DNA of 64,000 nucleotides. Origin: Planctomycetaceae bacterium. Its GTDB lineage: Bacteria; Planctomycetota; Planctomycetia; Planctomycetales; Planctomycetaceae. The stretch spans positions 1 through 64,000 of the forward strand of contig JAWKUA010000002.1 of NCBI GenBank assembly GCA_041398785.1, in the 5' to 3' direction. Every line of letters begins with the position of its first letter. Position 1 is the stretch's first letter. The notes below the pieces were generated by a model, which was given only the letters and a program-made list of their open reading frames with translations, ran no database searches and was not told the DNA's origin. Position numbers and translations under genes: made by a program. Of the stretch, positions 43,607-52,278 are shown piece after piece.

Positions 43607-45565
43607 TCACGGCACAACGACCGGCGGGAACGCTGGCATCGACGCCCGCGTTGAAGCTCCGACCGGAACCACCGGGTATCGCCGCAGTGCCGCGTCCGTC
43701 AGGTGTTCCAGCAGAACTCGGCGAACTTCCGAAATGGCCTCCGGGTGGCGGTGAACGGCGCTGTGAGCCGCCCGGACCTGAATCTCCGAATCCGCGTCGT
43801 CCCGATGGGCGCTGGTGTACTTCACAACGCCGTCCGTCCAGTCGGCGGCCGATGTGCCTTTTTCGATTCCCACGATGTTGTGATGCCGGACTTCGGGCGA
43901 CACGGTCGTATTGCCCACCAGCCGCAGCACAGCAGAGTCCTTCGCCAGGGAATCGACACTCGTCTTCGGCGCAAACATCCGGTCCCAGAACCCACTGTGG
44001 TTTTGACGAAAGATCAGCTCACTCAGCCGGGACGTCCTGTTCGGCAGCGAGATCACCGAACCGCTGAGCCAGCGTGTGAACGAATTCGCGTAGCCGCTAC
44101 CCGCAAACGGGCTGGCAATCGTCACAATGCGGCCGATGGATCGGTTGGACTGAAAGAAGAAGACGCGCCGAATTTCGCTGCGGGTTTCCGCGTCGGTCTG
44201 AATCTCATCGACGGACAGCCGGCTGGTCGCGTTCCACAGCTTGTCTTCGCTGTCGACGGTCATCAGATACGACATGATGCCGCCCATGCTGTGTCCGACC
44301 AGCACCATTTCGTCCAGCCTGTCGTTCGACTGGAAAGGATCGCAGCGCTGCCGCAGTTCGCGAAGTTCGTCCCGCAAATCGGCAGCGGCAAACGTCATCG
44401 GTTCGCCGGTCGGATACATGTAAAACCAGAACTGATACTTCTCGCGCAGCCGCGGATCGCTTTGCAGATCGTTGAACATTTCCATCCACGTCATCGGACT
44501 CGACCAGACCCCGTGAACCATCAGCACCGGAATACGGTCCGGATCATACGGCTGCACCATGTACAGTCCCTGCAGATGCTTGGCTCGATCCGGCCGCAGC
44601 AGCGCGAACGTATCCAGCAGCCGCAGCTTCGGGTTCGTCAGCATTCGAGCCAGCGGGGTGCTGAGATCCGTTTCAATCGGAATCAGTGTGTCCCGCATCA
44701 CGATGCCGTCGGTATCGCGAGGATCGTACAATTGCAGCCGCACGTCCTTCTGGTCACGCGACCGCGATCCTGGTTCGGCAAATGTCAGCACGACCGTCGC
44801 CGGGAATCTCATGCCGTCGCTGTAGTAACGTTCCAGGCCGTCCGTTGCGTTATGCCGCCGACGCGTGACGATGATCGGAACGCCGATACCGGGAGAAACG
44901 TGCCGATTGCGAAGATTCTTCAGTTCGTAGTCGCTGGCAAACTCAAATCCGTCAAGCTGATCCGCATTCAGCCATGCCGACGGAAAGGGCAGTTCAAAGC
45001 TGATGCGTCGCCCCGAAACGGGCAACTGCATCGAGCGCAACAGACTGTAGTCGCCGCTGCGGCGAGCCAGACGAAGGAACTCTTCCACGCTGGTATTGTA
45101 AACCTCAACCGTTTCGCGGTGAGGCATCGCATTTGGATCGACGAGACCGCCGTCTTCCGTCGGCAGGTCCAGATATTGCCAGCCGTAGTAGGCCGAATCC
45201 AGATACAGTTCCATTGCAAGCGCCGGATCGGTCAGCGCCGCCGCCTGACCGGACAGATAGCTGACTTCCGCCGCAACGTGGAGCGCTTCATGAGGTTCAT
45301 TGCCGGCTAACTGGTTTTTTGCGTGCTGCAGCAACAGAACATTGTCGCGCCCGCCGCGGTAGTGAGTCATCGCCAGAAACCGCTGAGTGCGCTCGGACGG
45401 CGCCGGACCACCGAGAGCCGTCAGGTTCAGTCGCTCGGCCAGCGGGTTTCGAGGCTTTTCCCTCAATTCGACAAATTGCGTAGTCGTACACCCACCCATG
45501 ACGACCGCAATCAGGGCCGCCACGACTGCATTCAACAGTCGTTTCAGACGAAAAACACGGGACAT
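43607..45565 (-). CDS. Exported alpha/beta hydrolase, lipoprotein-like
   Basis: A 652-residue protein. The N-terminus is a signal sequence with a possible lipobox (VVMGGC, Cys26, with a non-ideal -3 residue). Residues 35-340 are planctomycete-type sequence of unknown fold (repetitive helical, then beta). Residues 345-580 form an alpha/beta hydrolase: VLMVHGVWSSPMTW (oxyanion region near 351), the nucleophile elbow VLVGHSMGGIMSYL (Ser426), IVTIASPFAGSGYAN and a late SAVHRHPEA that may supply the catalytic histidine. The family is lipase/esterase-like, probably acting in the cell envelope. The tail of about 30 residues is Pro/Ala-rich. Substrate unknown. Confidence 0.82.
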   Translation of the reverse strand: MSRVFRLKRLLNAVVAALIAVVMGGCTTTQFVELREKPRNPLAERLNLTALGGPAPSERTQRFLAMTHYRGGRDNVLLLQHAKNQLAGNEPHEALHVAAEVSYLSGQAAALTDPALAMELYLDSAYYGWQYLDLPTEDGGLVDPNAMPHRETVEVYNTSVEEFLRLARRSGDYSLLRSMQLPVSGRRISFELPFPSAWLNADQLDGFEFASDYELKNLRNRHVSPGIGVPIIVTRRRHNATDGLERYYSDGMRFPATVVLTFAEPGSRSRDQKDVRLQLYDPRDTDGIVMRDTLIPIETDLSTPLARMLTNPKLRLLDTFALLRPDRAKHLQGLYMVQPYDPDRIPVLMVHGVWSSPMTWMEMFNDLQSDPRLREKYQFWFYMYPTGEPMTFAAADLRDELRELRQRCDPFQSNDRLDEMVLVGHSMGGIMSYLMTVDSEDKLWNATSRLSVDEIQTDAETRSEIRRVFFFQSNRSIGRIVTIASPFAGSGYANSFTRWLSGSVISLPNRTSRLSELIFRQNHSGFWDRMFAPKTSVDSLAKDSAVLRLVGNTTVSPEVRHHNIVGIEKGTSAADWTDGVVKYTSAHRDDADSEIQVRAAHSAVHRHPEAISEVRRVLLEHLTDAALRRYPVVPVGASTRASMPAFPPVVVP

Positions 45566-45936
45566 TGCGTGGGATTAGTCGAGCCGAAATGGCAAACGCG
45601 GCCGGAGGAAATGGCGCAAATAAGACGGGAAGGACGTAGCGTGCTGCGACCGTCAATCTGAGTCAATGCCAGTGTCACCGACGGCCACGAAGGCAGAGAA
45701 GACGGGAAGAAAGGGAATAATGGAGAAAAATGATTGTTTATTGGCCCGACACGGGACGGTTGGGAATCCGACACCGATTCGTTTGACTTGAGCCAGCAGC
45801 GCGACAGCAGCCCTTGGCACAACCGAGTCACCTCGGCGGCGGATTCGACGATTCCAATCGACCGCAATCTCGATTGTGCGAAGTGAATGCGGCAGACGGC
45901 GAAGAGTCACCTCCGGAAATGGCGCGACTTGCCCCA
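45566..45936. other. Intergenic region with a decayed gene fragment
   Basis: These 371 bases hold no intact gene. On the minus strand near 45852-45882 a 31-base block matches 46759-46789 at 27 positions. In the frame of the gene at 46543-46917 it reads HNRDCGRLE against HNRSCGRLE and then reaches a stop. It is a remnant of a duplicated copy of that gene. A purine-rich, AT-rich stretch (45685-45735, gggaagaaagggaataatgg) lies beside it. Confidence 0.55.
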
Positions 45937-46440
45937 TTACTTCCGACACACAATGCCTGTTCGCAACGTGGTTACAAGTAACCAATAGCTGCATCCCGTC
46001 AGCGGCAGGCCAACGATGTTTGGCATTACAACAAAGCCATCCTCGCCCCCGACAAAGATCCAGGCAAACACACCAAGCGAATAATCGTTGTGGAAACCCC
46101 AGACAGGTTGAACCCAAAGAAGGTGGCCAGCGGCAAGCATAAAGACGCACTTACAGACGTAAGCAACGTCGGTCGACGGAGCATTCGCACGAAGCAAATA
46201 GCCACTGCAGATCGACGACGTGACGGCTGAACCAATCGCAATTCTCTGGAACCACCAGACGTCACGGCGAACTGAATTGATGTACGACCTATTGACCGCT
46301 TCAACCTCGGCATCGGACGTTCTTGGCAGATATCCCGGCATTGCCGGAAAGTCCGTTGCCAGAACCGCGCCAAGAACCGCAACAAGAACGCAAGTTGCAA
46401 GATGGAAAGCTGCGCGCTGCGTGATTGCCATGCCAGTCAT
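45937..46440 (-). CDS. Hypothetical multi-pass membrane protein
   Basis: A 167-residue protein with a hydrophobic helix near the N-terminus (FHLATCVLVAVLGAVLATD) and three further ones (about 67-85, 95-115, 120-160, FMLAAGHLLWVQPVW, YSLGVFAWIFVG, LPLTGCSYWLLVTTL). Lower GC and more varied codons than its neighbours. ATG 46440 and ATG 46431 are both possible starts. Not recognised. It is the third of a run of small membrane proteins on this strand. Confidence 0.55.
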   Translation of the reverse strand: MTGMAITQRAAFHLATCVLVAVLGAVLATDFPAMPGYLPRTSDAEVEAVNRSYINSVRRDVWWFQRIAIGSAVTSSICSGYLLRANAPSTDVAYVCKCVFMLAAGHLLWVQPVWGFHNDYSLGVFAWIFVGGEDGFVVMPNIVGLPLTGCSYWLLVTTLRTGIVCRK

Positions 46441-46542
46441 TCTTTCTATTTCTGCGACTTCGAAGATTTGTGCCGATGGTCACGGTGAATGCCAGCGTCG
46501 CATGTCATCGCCGACATCGGCAGCAGCTTTCCGGTTAAAGTG

Positions 46543-46917
46543 TCAGAGCAATGAGACTTTGGATGAGACCGGGGCCGTTCGGCGATCTCTGCTGGCCATG
46601 CGACACGCGTGCTGCAAAAAGGTGGTACCGGTGCTGCGATCAATATCAGCCGGCTGCGCTTCGTATTGGCGAAGTCTCAACACTTGCTCCTCAAGGTCGA
46701 AACCCTCCACATTGAAGAATTCGACACCCTCGCTGCGGTATTCCCAGGGACTCGGAAGTTCCAGTCGACCGCAACTTCGATTGTGCCAAATCACTGCCGC
46801 ACCGGCTGCAAAGACTGAAACGACCGCCGTCGAAATGGCAAACTGTCGCGCAATTCTCACTCGTGCAGAATGAACACTCAAATCAGGCATGTCGCCGGGA
46901 CTCACTGGTTCTTCCAT
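46543..46917 (-). CDS. Hypothetical single-pass membrane protein
   Basis: A 124-residue protein with one hydrophobic helix (about 27-45, FAISTAVVSVFAAGAAVIW), then HNRSCGRLELPSPWEYRSEG and an acidic soluble part (GVEFFNVEGFDLEEQVLRLR). Its ATG follows directly on the stop of the preceding gene (TAAATG), so the two are translationally coupled. A decayed copy of its central part lies about 900 bases further on, at 45852-45882. Not recognised. Confidence 0.55.
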   Translation of the reverse strand: MEEPVSPGDMPDLSVHSARVRIARQFAISTAVVSVFAAGAAVIWHNRSCGRLELPSPWEYRSEGVEFFNVEGFDLEEQVLRLRQYEAQPADIDRSTGTTFLQHACRMASRDRRTAPVSSKVSLL

Positions 46918-47253
46918 TTAGTCGCCTCTGTTCTCATCTTTCCACCCGAACCGCTGGCGCACGGCGTGCGCGACGAACGAACTCAGCCCGGCAAAGCGGA
47001 AGTCTCCGTCGACATAGTGCTGAATGACGTAGAATGCGAAATAATAGAATCGGCAGAAACACCAGATTGCGATCAGCAGCAGCAGTGCGGTTCGAAGCGT
47101 CGGGTGGTCGTAAAGCAGCAGCGCTGAAGCCAGAGTGCCGCTGACGAAGAACAGCAGTCCCTTCAGGTAAATCAACCGCGGACTTTTGATGTCGGCCAAC
47201 TGGTCGCTCCTCGGCTTGAATTCGCAGACAAAATCGCGGCAAATCCTGGTCAC
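46918..47253 (-). CDS. Hypothetical small membrane protein
   Basis: A 111-residue protein with two hydrophobic helices (about 28-46 LKGLLFFVSGTLASALLLY and 52-74 LRTALLLLIAIWCFCRFYYF), then FYVIQHYVDGDFRFAGLSSF, a pattern I associate with small planctomycete membrane proteins of unknown function. GTG 47253 is the only reasonable in-frame start. Divergent from the EF-hand gene (68 bases), so their promoters overlap. Confidence 0.55.
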   Translation of the reverse strand: MTRICRDFVCEFKPRSDQLADIKSPRLIYLKGLLFFVSGTLASALLLYDHPTLRTALLLLIAIWCFCRFYYFAFYVIQHYVDGDFRFAGLSSFVAHAVRQRFGWKDENRGD

Positions 47254-47320
47254 AGTACAGCACGCCCGTCATGATGACGAATGGAAGCGCCTTGAGGCAA
47301 ATCGCAGAAGACCGCTGGTC

Positions 47321-49042
47321 ATGAGACAGAAGAGATTTCCAGGCTCGATTGACGACTCACCACGCCCCGTCCGGCGGCACGATGGCGGACGGACGTGGCG
47401 CCGCTCGCCGATCCGTACGTGCGTGTTCGCCGCAGTCACAATCGCTTCCGCGTTCGCAGCGGCTGACGAATCCCACGACGAAGGTTCGAATTCTGATCGG
47501 GCGACGATGGTCGTCATGGCTCCAGTCGGTCCGGTGATCGCCGATGTCAGAATCTCCATCAACGACCGGGCGTATCGCACCTGGCTGGCGGAGTTTCTGG
47601 CGACAAAGCTGGATACGAACGGCGATGGTTCACTTTCGGCGACGGAGATCGATCTCATTCCGCAGAGACTCCGCGATCAGATCAACATCCAGTCCGCGTC
47701 GCAGATCGTGCAGCAGATCACGGGTGTCGACGCTGCGGACGACGTGAGTCCTGCGGAGTTTTCGTCGTGGTTCTCGGAGCGACTCAGCCGCAGCTTTGAT
47801 GTGATTGCCGAGGCAGTTTCGGCAGCGGAAGCCGTGCGGCTGGCCGGCCTGATTGATCAGAACGACGACGGACGGATTGCAGAAGACGAATTGGCACAGG
47901 GAACACGCACTCTGCGGTTTCGGGATCTTGACGACGATGAGACCTTCAGCGTTTCAGAACTGATGCCGTTTCGGGATCCTCGCAACCAGCAGGCCGCCGT
48001 GGTTCCGGAAGTTGCCAATCTGCCGTTCGTCCAACTGACGGACGAAGATGCCGTCGCGCGAACGGCGACTCGTCTGTTGAAACGATATGGTGATGGTGAA
48101 CGGCTGCCGGTCAGCAGTCTGCGTTTGCCGCCGGTCTCCCTTCCTGAAATCGATGCGGACGCGGACGGAATGCTGACGGAACCGGAAGTCCGGGCATTTC
48201 TGACGGCCCCGGTGTTTCACCTGGCCGTTGACGTCCTGTTATCCGATCGGTCCGGCGCCAGTCGTGTCAGCATTTCGCCGGTTGGGACCGCCGCCGAATT
48301 CTGCCGAGTAGAGCAGTCACGCCGTGACCGCGCCTCGATGCTGGTTGACGACATGCCGATCGAAATCCGTTCGCGCGGCGGCGCGGCTCAGAATCGTTCG
48401 ATCCTGACGCGTTTTCTGGGCCAGCACTTTTCTGTCGCCGACGCTGACAAGAGCAGTTACGTTGACGAGACCGAATTCAGCGGACTGGCGGGGCCGCTGA
48501 GTCAGGCCGGGATTACGGCTGACTTCGCTGCCATGGACTTCAACAGCGATGGAATGATTACTCGCGACGAACTGCGCGGGTTCGTCGAACGTGACACCAT
48601 CGCTATGCAAAGCCACATCGAAGTTTCGGTTCGCCAGGACGGAAAGACTCTGTTTAAGCTGCTGGACGGAAATGTTGACCGCCGCCTGACACCTCGCGAA
48701 TTTCGGGACGGCTTTGCTTCGCTGCTGGAATACGACCTGAATCAGGACGGGCAGCTTGCGGAATCGGAACTCGGCACGCAGTACGTTCTGCAGATCGGCC
48801 TGGGCCAGCCGCAGTCGCTGCGGACCTCAGCAACAAACATGATGATGAACACGACCGATGCCGTACTGCCCGGAACAAGCCGCCTGGATGGTCCCGAATG
48901 GTTTCGCCGCATGGACCGCAATCAGGACGGCGACGTTTCGTCTCGCGAGTTTCCGGGAACTCGTGCGATGTTCGAACAGCTCGACAAGAACGCCGACGGT
49001 CTGGTGAGCGCCGACGAAGCCGATCTGGCCAGCGGATCTTAG
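47321..49042 (+). CDS. Exported multi-EF-hand calcium-binding protein
   Basis: A 573-residue protein with a long basic leader and signal helix (about 30-48, TCVFAAVTIASAFAAADE). About ten EF-hand loops follow across the chain: DTNGDGSLSATE, DQNDDGRIAEDE, DLDDDETFSVSE, DADADGMLTEPE, DADKSSYVDETE, DFNSDGMITRDE, DGNVDRRLTPRE, DLNQDGQLAESE, DRNQDGDVSSRE and DKNADGLVSADE. Several are canonical DxDxDG loops, others degenerate. Exported EF-hand proteins are numerous in planctomycetes; the role may be calcium-dependent structure or adhesion. ATG 47321 gives the signal peptide; the frame is open upstream. Convergent with the YyaL fusion. Confidence 0.85.
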   Translation: MRQKRFPGSIDDSPRPVRRHDGGRTWRRSPIRTCVFAAVTIASAFAAADESHDEGSNSDRATMVVMAPVGPVIADVRISINDRAYRTWLAEFLATKLDTNGDGSLSATEIDLIPQRLRDQINIQSASQIVQQITGVDAADDVSPAEFSSWFSERLSRSFDVIAEAVSAAEAVRLAGLIDQNDDGRIAEDELAQGTRTLRFRDLDDDETFSVSELMPFRDPRNQQAAVVPEVANLPFVQLTDEDAVARTATRLLKRYGDGERLPVSSLRLPPVSLPEIDADADGMLTEPEVRAFLTAPVFHLAVDVLLSDRSGASRVSISPVGTAAEFCRVEQSRRDRASMLVDDMPIEIRSRGGAAQNRSILTRFLGQHFSVADADKSSYVDETEFSGLAGPLSQAGITADFAAMDFNSDGMITRDELRGFVERDTIAMQSHIEVSVRQDGKTLFKLLDGNVDRRLTPREFRDGFASLLEYDLNQDGQLAESELGTQYVLQIGLGQPQSLRTSATNMMMNTTDAVLPGTSRLDGPEWFRRMDRNQDGDVSSREFPGTRAMFEQLDKNADGLVSADEADLASGS

Positions 49043-49075
49043 CGGCTCTTCGCTGACTGCCTGGCAGCCGGCCGC

Positions 49076-51784
49076 TCACGGACCCGACAGATCACCGTCG
49101 GGATTCTCGCTCTCTTCGTCGCCTTCGCCGTCCTTCTTCGGCTTCGGAAACTTGTCCGCATGGATCTTCCGGATCGGATCTCCGGGGTTTGCCAGAGGCA
49201 GTTTGCCCTTCATCACAACCTTATCCGGCGGCAGACATTCTCTTTCGTTGCACGCCTGAAACGCGACTTCGAATTCCAATTCCGCCTTCTCCGCAGTTTC
49301 GGCCGCATCGATCTCCAGCAGTCCGTAGACGATCACATGGCCGTCGTACACGTGGTACGGCTCATCAGACCCGATCACTTCCAGCTCCTTGTGCTTCGGG
49401 TATTTGATTCGAGTCAGCTTCACCTTCTGCTTCGTGGTCAGCTTGACGAGAGTCGGCTTCAGAAAGTCGGGTGACGACGGGTTGGAGTTAATGTGCCAGC
49501 CATCTTTGATCTGCAGTTCAAGCGCAATCAGGACCTTCTCGCCTCGCGGAAGCTTGTCGTACATCGGGTAAATCTTGACGGTCAGCGGTTTGAGCTTTTC
49601 ATCCCGGTTGAACCCGCCAATCTGCGGAACCGCCGGAAGAACCGGGCGAAACGCGGTCTGTTCAATCGTCTCGTCGTGGTTTCCATCGTCCGCGACCGGC
49701 AGGTCATCGGCCGGTGTTTGGCCGGTAGCGCCCTCTTCCGCGACAGCCAATCGATAACGTGCAGCAACCAGAGGACGTGCCTGAGGCGTGATTGCCGGTC
49801 GCGTGGAGATCTGCGGCGCGGATGCTTCCGCAGCGGCTTGTTTTTCCGAATGTCGCAGCCAGTCATTCAAAGCTGCAGCCAGACCCGCAGTCGACGCCGG
49901 CGACTTTTCGATCATCGGTGCGAACCTCTGCAGCATGGATTCAGCGATGACTTCGGCGTCTGTCAGCGTTCCGGCATTAGTCAGCTTCAGCAGGTTGCGA
50001 ATTGTCACGCTGTTGCCCGACGGGAACACAGAATCATAGACAGGGCTCGTGCGAGCGATCAGGTTTTCGTGATCGCTGGCCGTAAAGTAGAAGAGATGCA
50101 GGTCGGCGTCGTAGAAGCGACTGACCTGCTGTCCGGCGAGTTCCGTTGCTTCCTGCAGCCAGCGCGCTTCCCCAGTGGCGCGATGCAACTCCAGCAGGGC
50201 TGCGGTCAGAAATGCGTAGTCATCCAGGTAAGCCTGATATCTGGCTTCACCCGCTCGCCACGTTCGTTGCAGGTGGCCATTGTCGTCCCGCAGGTTCTTT
50301 AGCAGAAAGTCAGCGGCGGACGCGGCGGAGGCAATGTCCTGGTGTCGATCCAGCAGCCGGCCGCTTTCCGCCAGGGACTGGATCATCATTGCATTCCACG
50401 CGGTCAGAACCTTGTCATCCAGCAGTGGGCGTTCGCGCTTTGATCGCAATTCGAGGAGTTTTGACCTGCAGGTTTGAAGCCGAGCTTCCAGTTCCTCCGC
50501 CGGTATCCCGATTTCCTTCGCTACTGCGGCGATGTCCTGCGGCAGATGCAACACGAACCCGTGTTCGAAGGAGTTCGAGTCGTTCATCCCGTACACGCGA
50601 CAAAACGGACCGGCGTCCTCCGCGCCGAGCGCTTCGGTGACTTCTTCCTTCGTCCAGACGTAGTACTTCCCTTCGATCGCATTGGTTTCCGCGTCCAGAG
50701 CGGAACTGAACGCTCCCTGCGGAGTCGTCATTTCGCGCCGGACGAAATCCGCGATCTCGACCGACACTGTCCGGAACAGCGGATCGTTGGTGACGGCGGC
50801 GGCTCGCGAATACACGCTCAGCAACTGTGCCTGGTCGTAGAGCATCTTTTCGAAGTGAGGCACGTGCCATCGCCGATCGGTGCTGTAGCGATGAAATCCT
50901 CCCGCCAGGTGATCGCGAATTCCGCCGCGAGCCATGCTGGTCAGCGAATGGTTCACAATCTTCAGCAGCGTCGGATCGTCCGTCTGTTCATAGATGTCCA
51001 GAAGCAGTTGCAGCCGCGGCACGTTGGGAAACCTCGCCCCATCCGGCTGCCGTGCGTCAAAATCGACACCGCCCCATTCGGGATCGTAGAGGCTGGTGAT
51101 ATCGTTGACGGCCGTCTGAACCAGTTTGTCATTCAGCGCCACAGATTCCACGTCGGCGGCGGGCAGACTCAGTCGTCTGACTTCCCCTGAGACCAGTTTT
51201 GCGGTCCGCTGCAGATCGGCCCGGCGCGTTCCCCAGAGTTCGGAAATTCGACCGGCAGCCGTCAGAAATCCCGTGCGACCGTCCGGAGTGTCTTCAGGAG
51301 GCAGGTAGGTAGCTCCGGCAATCGGATCGCCTTCGGGAGTCAGAAACAGCGACAGCGGCCACCCGCCGCCACCGCCGTTTCCGGCAAGTTGCTGATACAC
51401 AAGCAATCCGGTCATGTAGATGTCGTCAACATCCGGCCGTTCCTCGCGGTCCACCTTGATGTTGACGAAGTGTTCGTTCATGAACTTCGCAATGCGTTCA
51501 TTCGAGAACACCTTGCGTTCCATCACATGGCACCAGTAGCAACTGCTGTAGCCGATCGACAGGAAGATCGGCTTGTCTTCGCGCTTTGCACGTTCCAGAG
51601 CTTCCGGCCCCCACGGGTACCAGTCCACGGGGTTGTGGGCATGCAGCAGCAGATACGGGCTGGATTCGGCTGCGAGGCGGTTTGCGGGCCGGCTCGGATC
51701 ATCCGCGCTGCAGATCATCGGAACCAGGAAAATCAGCAGGCTGAACAAAGTGCGGCTTGAGCCAAAGAAAGCTGATTCGGACAT
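49076..51784 (-). CDS. YyaL/DUF255 thioredoxin-like protein fused to a DsbD-alpha-like domain
   Basis: A 902-residue exported protein. A signal peptide covers about 1-27 (ending MICSAD). Then comes the DUF255/Spermatogenesis-associated-20 domain (NRLAAESSPYLLLHAHNPVD, the thioredoxin motif GYSSCYWCHVMERKVF with Cys82/Cys85, DREERPDVDD, GGWPLSLFLTPEG). The six-hairpin-like region continues with RGGIRDHLAGGFHRYSTD and HFEKMLYDQAQLL. After a Pro/Ala linker the last 170 residues match the N-terminal domain of DsbD (KVLIALELQIKDGWHINSNP, HVYDGHVIVYGLLEI, FQACNERECLPP with a Cys pair). The DsbD alpha domain passes electrons to periplasmic partners. The fusion suggests an exported thiol-redox or protein-quality factor; not seen in standard YyaL. 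Confidence 0.85.
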   Translation of the reverse strand: MSESAFFGSSRTLFSLLIFLVPMICSADDPSRPANRLAAESSPYLLLHAHNPVDWYPWGPEALERAKREDKPIFLSIGYSSCYWCHVMERKVFSNERIAKFMNEHFVNIKVDREERPDVDDIYMTGLLVYQQLAGNGGGGGWPLSLFLTPEGDPIAGATYLPPEDTPDGRTGFLTAAGRISELWGTRRADLQRTAKLVSGEVRRLSLPAADVESVALNDKLVQTAVNDITSLYDPEWGGVDFDARQPDGARFPNVPRLQLLLDIYEQTDDPTLLKIVNHSLTSMARGGIRDHLAGGFHRYSTDRRWHVPHFEKMLYDQAQLLSVYSRAAAVTNDPLFRTVSVEIADFVRREMTTPQGAFSSALDAETNAIEGKYYVWTKEEVTEALGAEDAGPFCRVYGMNDSNSFEHGFVLHLPQDIAAVAKEIGIPAEELEARLQTCRSKLLELRSKRERPLLDDKVLTAWNAMMIQSLAESGRLLDRHQDIASAASAADFLLKNLRDDNGHLQRTWRAGEARYQAYLDDYAFLTAALLELHRATGEARWLQEATELAGQQVSRFYDADLHLFYFTASDHENLIARTSPVYDSVFPSGNSVTIRNLLKLTNAGTLTDAEVIAESMLQRFAPMIEKSPASTAGLAAALNDWLRHSEKQAAAEASAPQISTRPAITPQARPLVAARYRLAVAEEGATGQTPADDLPVADDGNHDETIEQTAFRPVLPAVPQIGGFNRDEKLKPLTVKIYPMYDKLPRGEKVLIALELQIKDGWHINSNPSSPDFLKPTLVKLTTKQKVKLTRIKYPKHKELEVIGSDEPYHVYDGHVIVYGLLEIDAAETAEKAELEFEVAFQACNERECLPPDKVVMKGKLPLANPGDPIRKIHADKFPKPKKDGEGDEESENPDGDLSGP

Positions 51785-52278
51785 AGATGTCACCTGTTTA
51801 ACTGGGCCCATGCTGTGGGAGGTCCGGCCCGTTCATCGTCTCACGCGTGCATCGCTGCTTCGAACAGAAGACGAATCGGCAATTCTAACGCTGAGGGTCG
51901 CATCATACACAACCTGCGCATCCTCAACGATCACTTCCGCTCGTTTTCGACACTTGTGAATTCGCCTTTCGGGAAGTCCCGCTCCCGGAACATGCAAGTG
52001 GACTCCTGGTGCCTTCACGCACAGATCTCACGAATCTGCCCAGTTGCCGCAGTTTCACGCCGGACGCGCGTGCGTGCGGGTCTTCGTTCGCTCGATGTGA
52101 CCGTTCCTGAGCCTGAGTTTGTCGGTTCCGCGGACTGCGGATTGAAAGGCGGCTTCTTCAGTGCGCGCTGTGTGTGCCGCGCCGCAGCGGTTCGCCAGCG
52201 GCTGACCGCAATGGACATCGTGCTTCGCTGGAGAATCTTGGTCGCGGGGATTCCTGAACACTGCGGTCGCGCCGGCGG
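51785..52278. other. Intergenic region, no gene recognised
   Basis: The 494 bases between ettA (end) and the YyaL fusion (start), both on the minus strand, hold no convincing coding frame, repeat or terminator. Presumably the YyaL-fusion promoter lies here. Confidence 0.45.

Noticed and set aside
43703..45310. Plus-strand open frame opposite the hydrolase lipoprotein
   Set aside because: Antisense; His/Arg/Gln-rich with no signal peptide or motif.
45653..46150. Minus-strand frame of 165 codons over the gap behind the hydrolase gene
   Set aside because: It overlaps the better frame 45937-46440, and its composition is protein-unlike.
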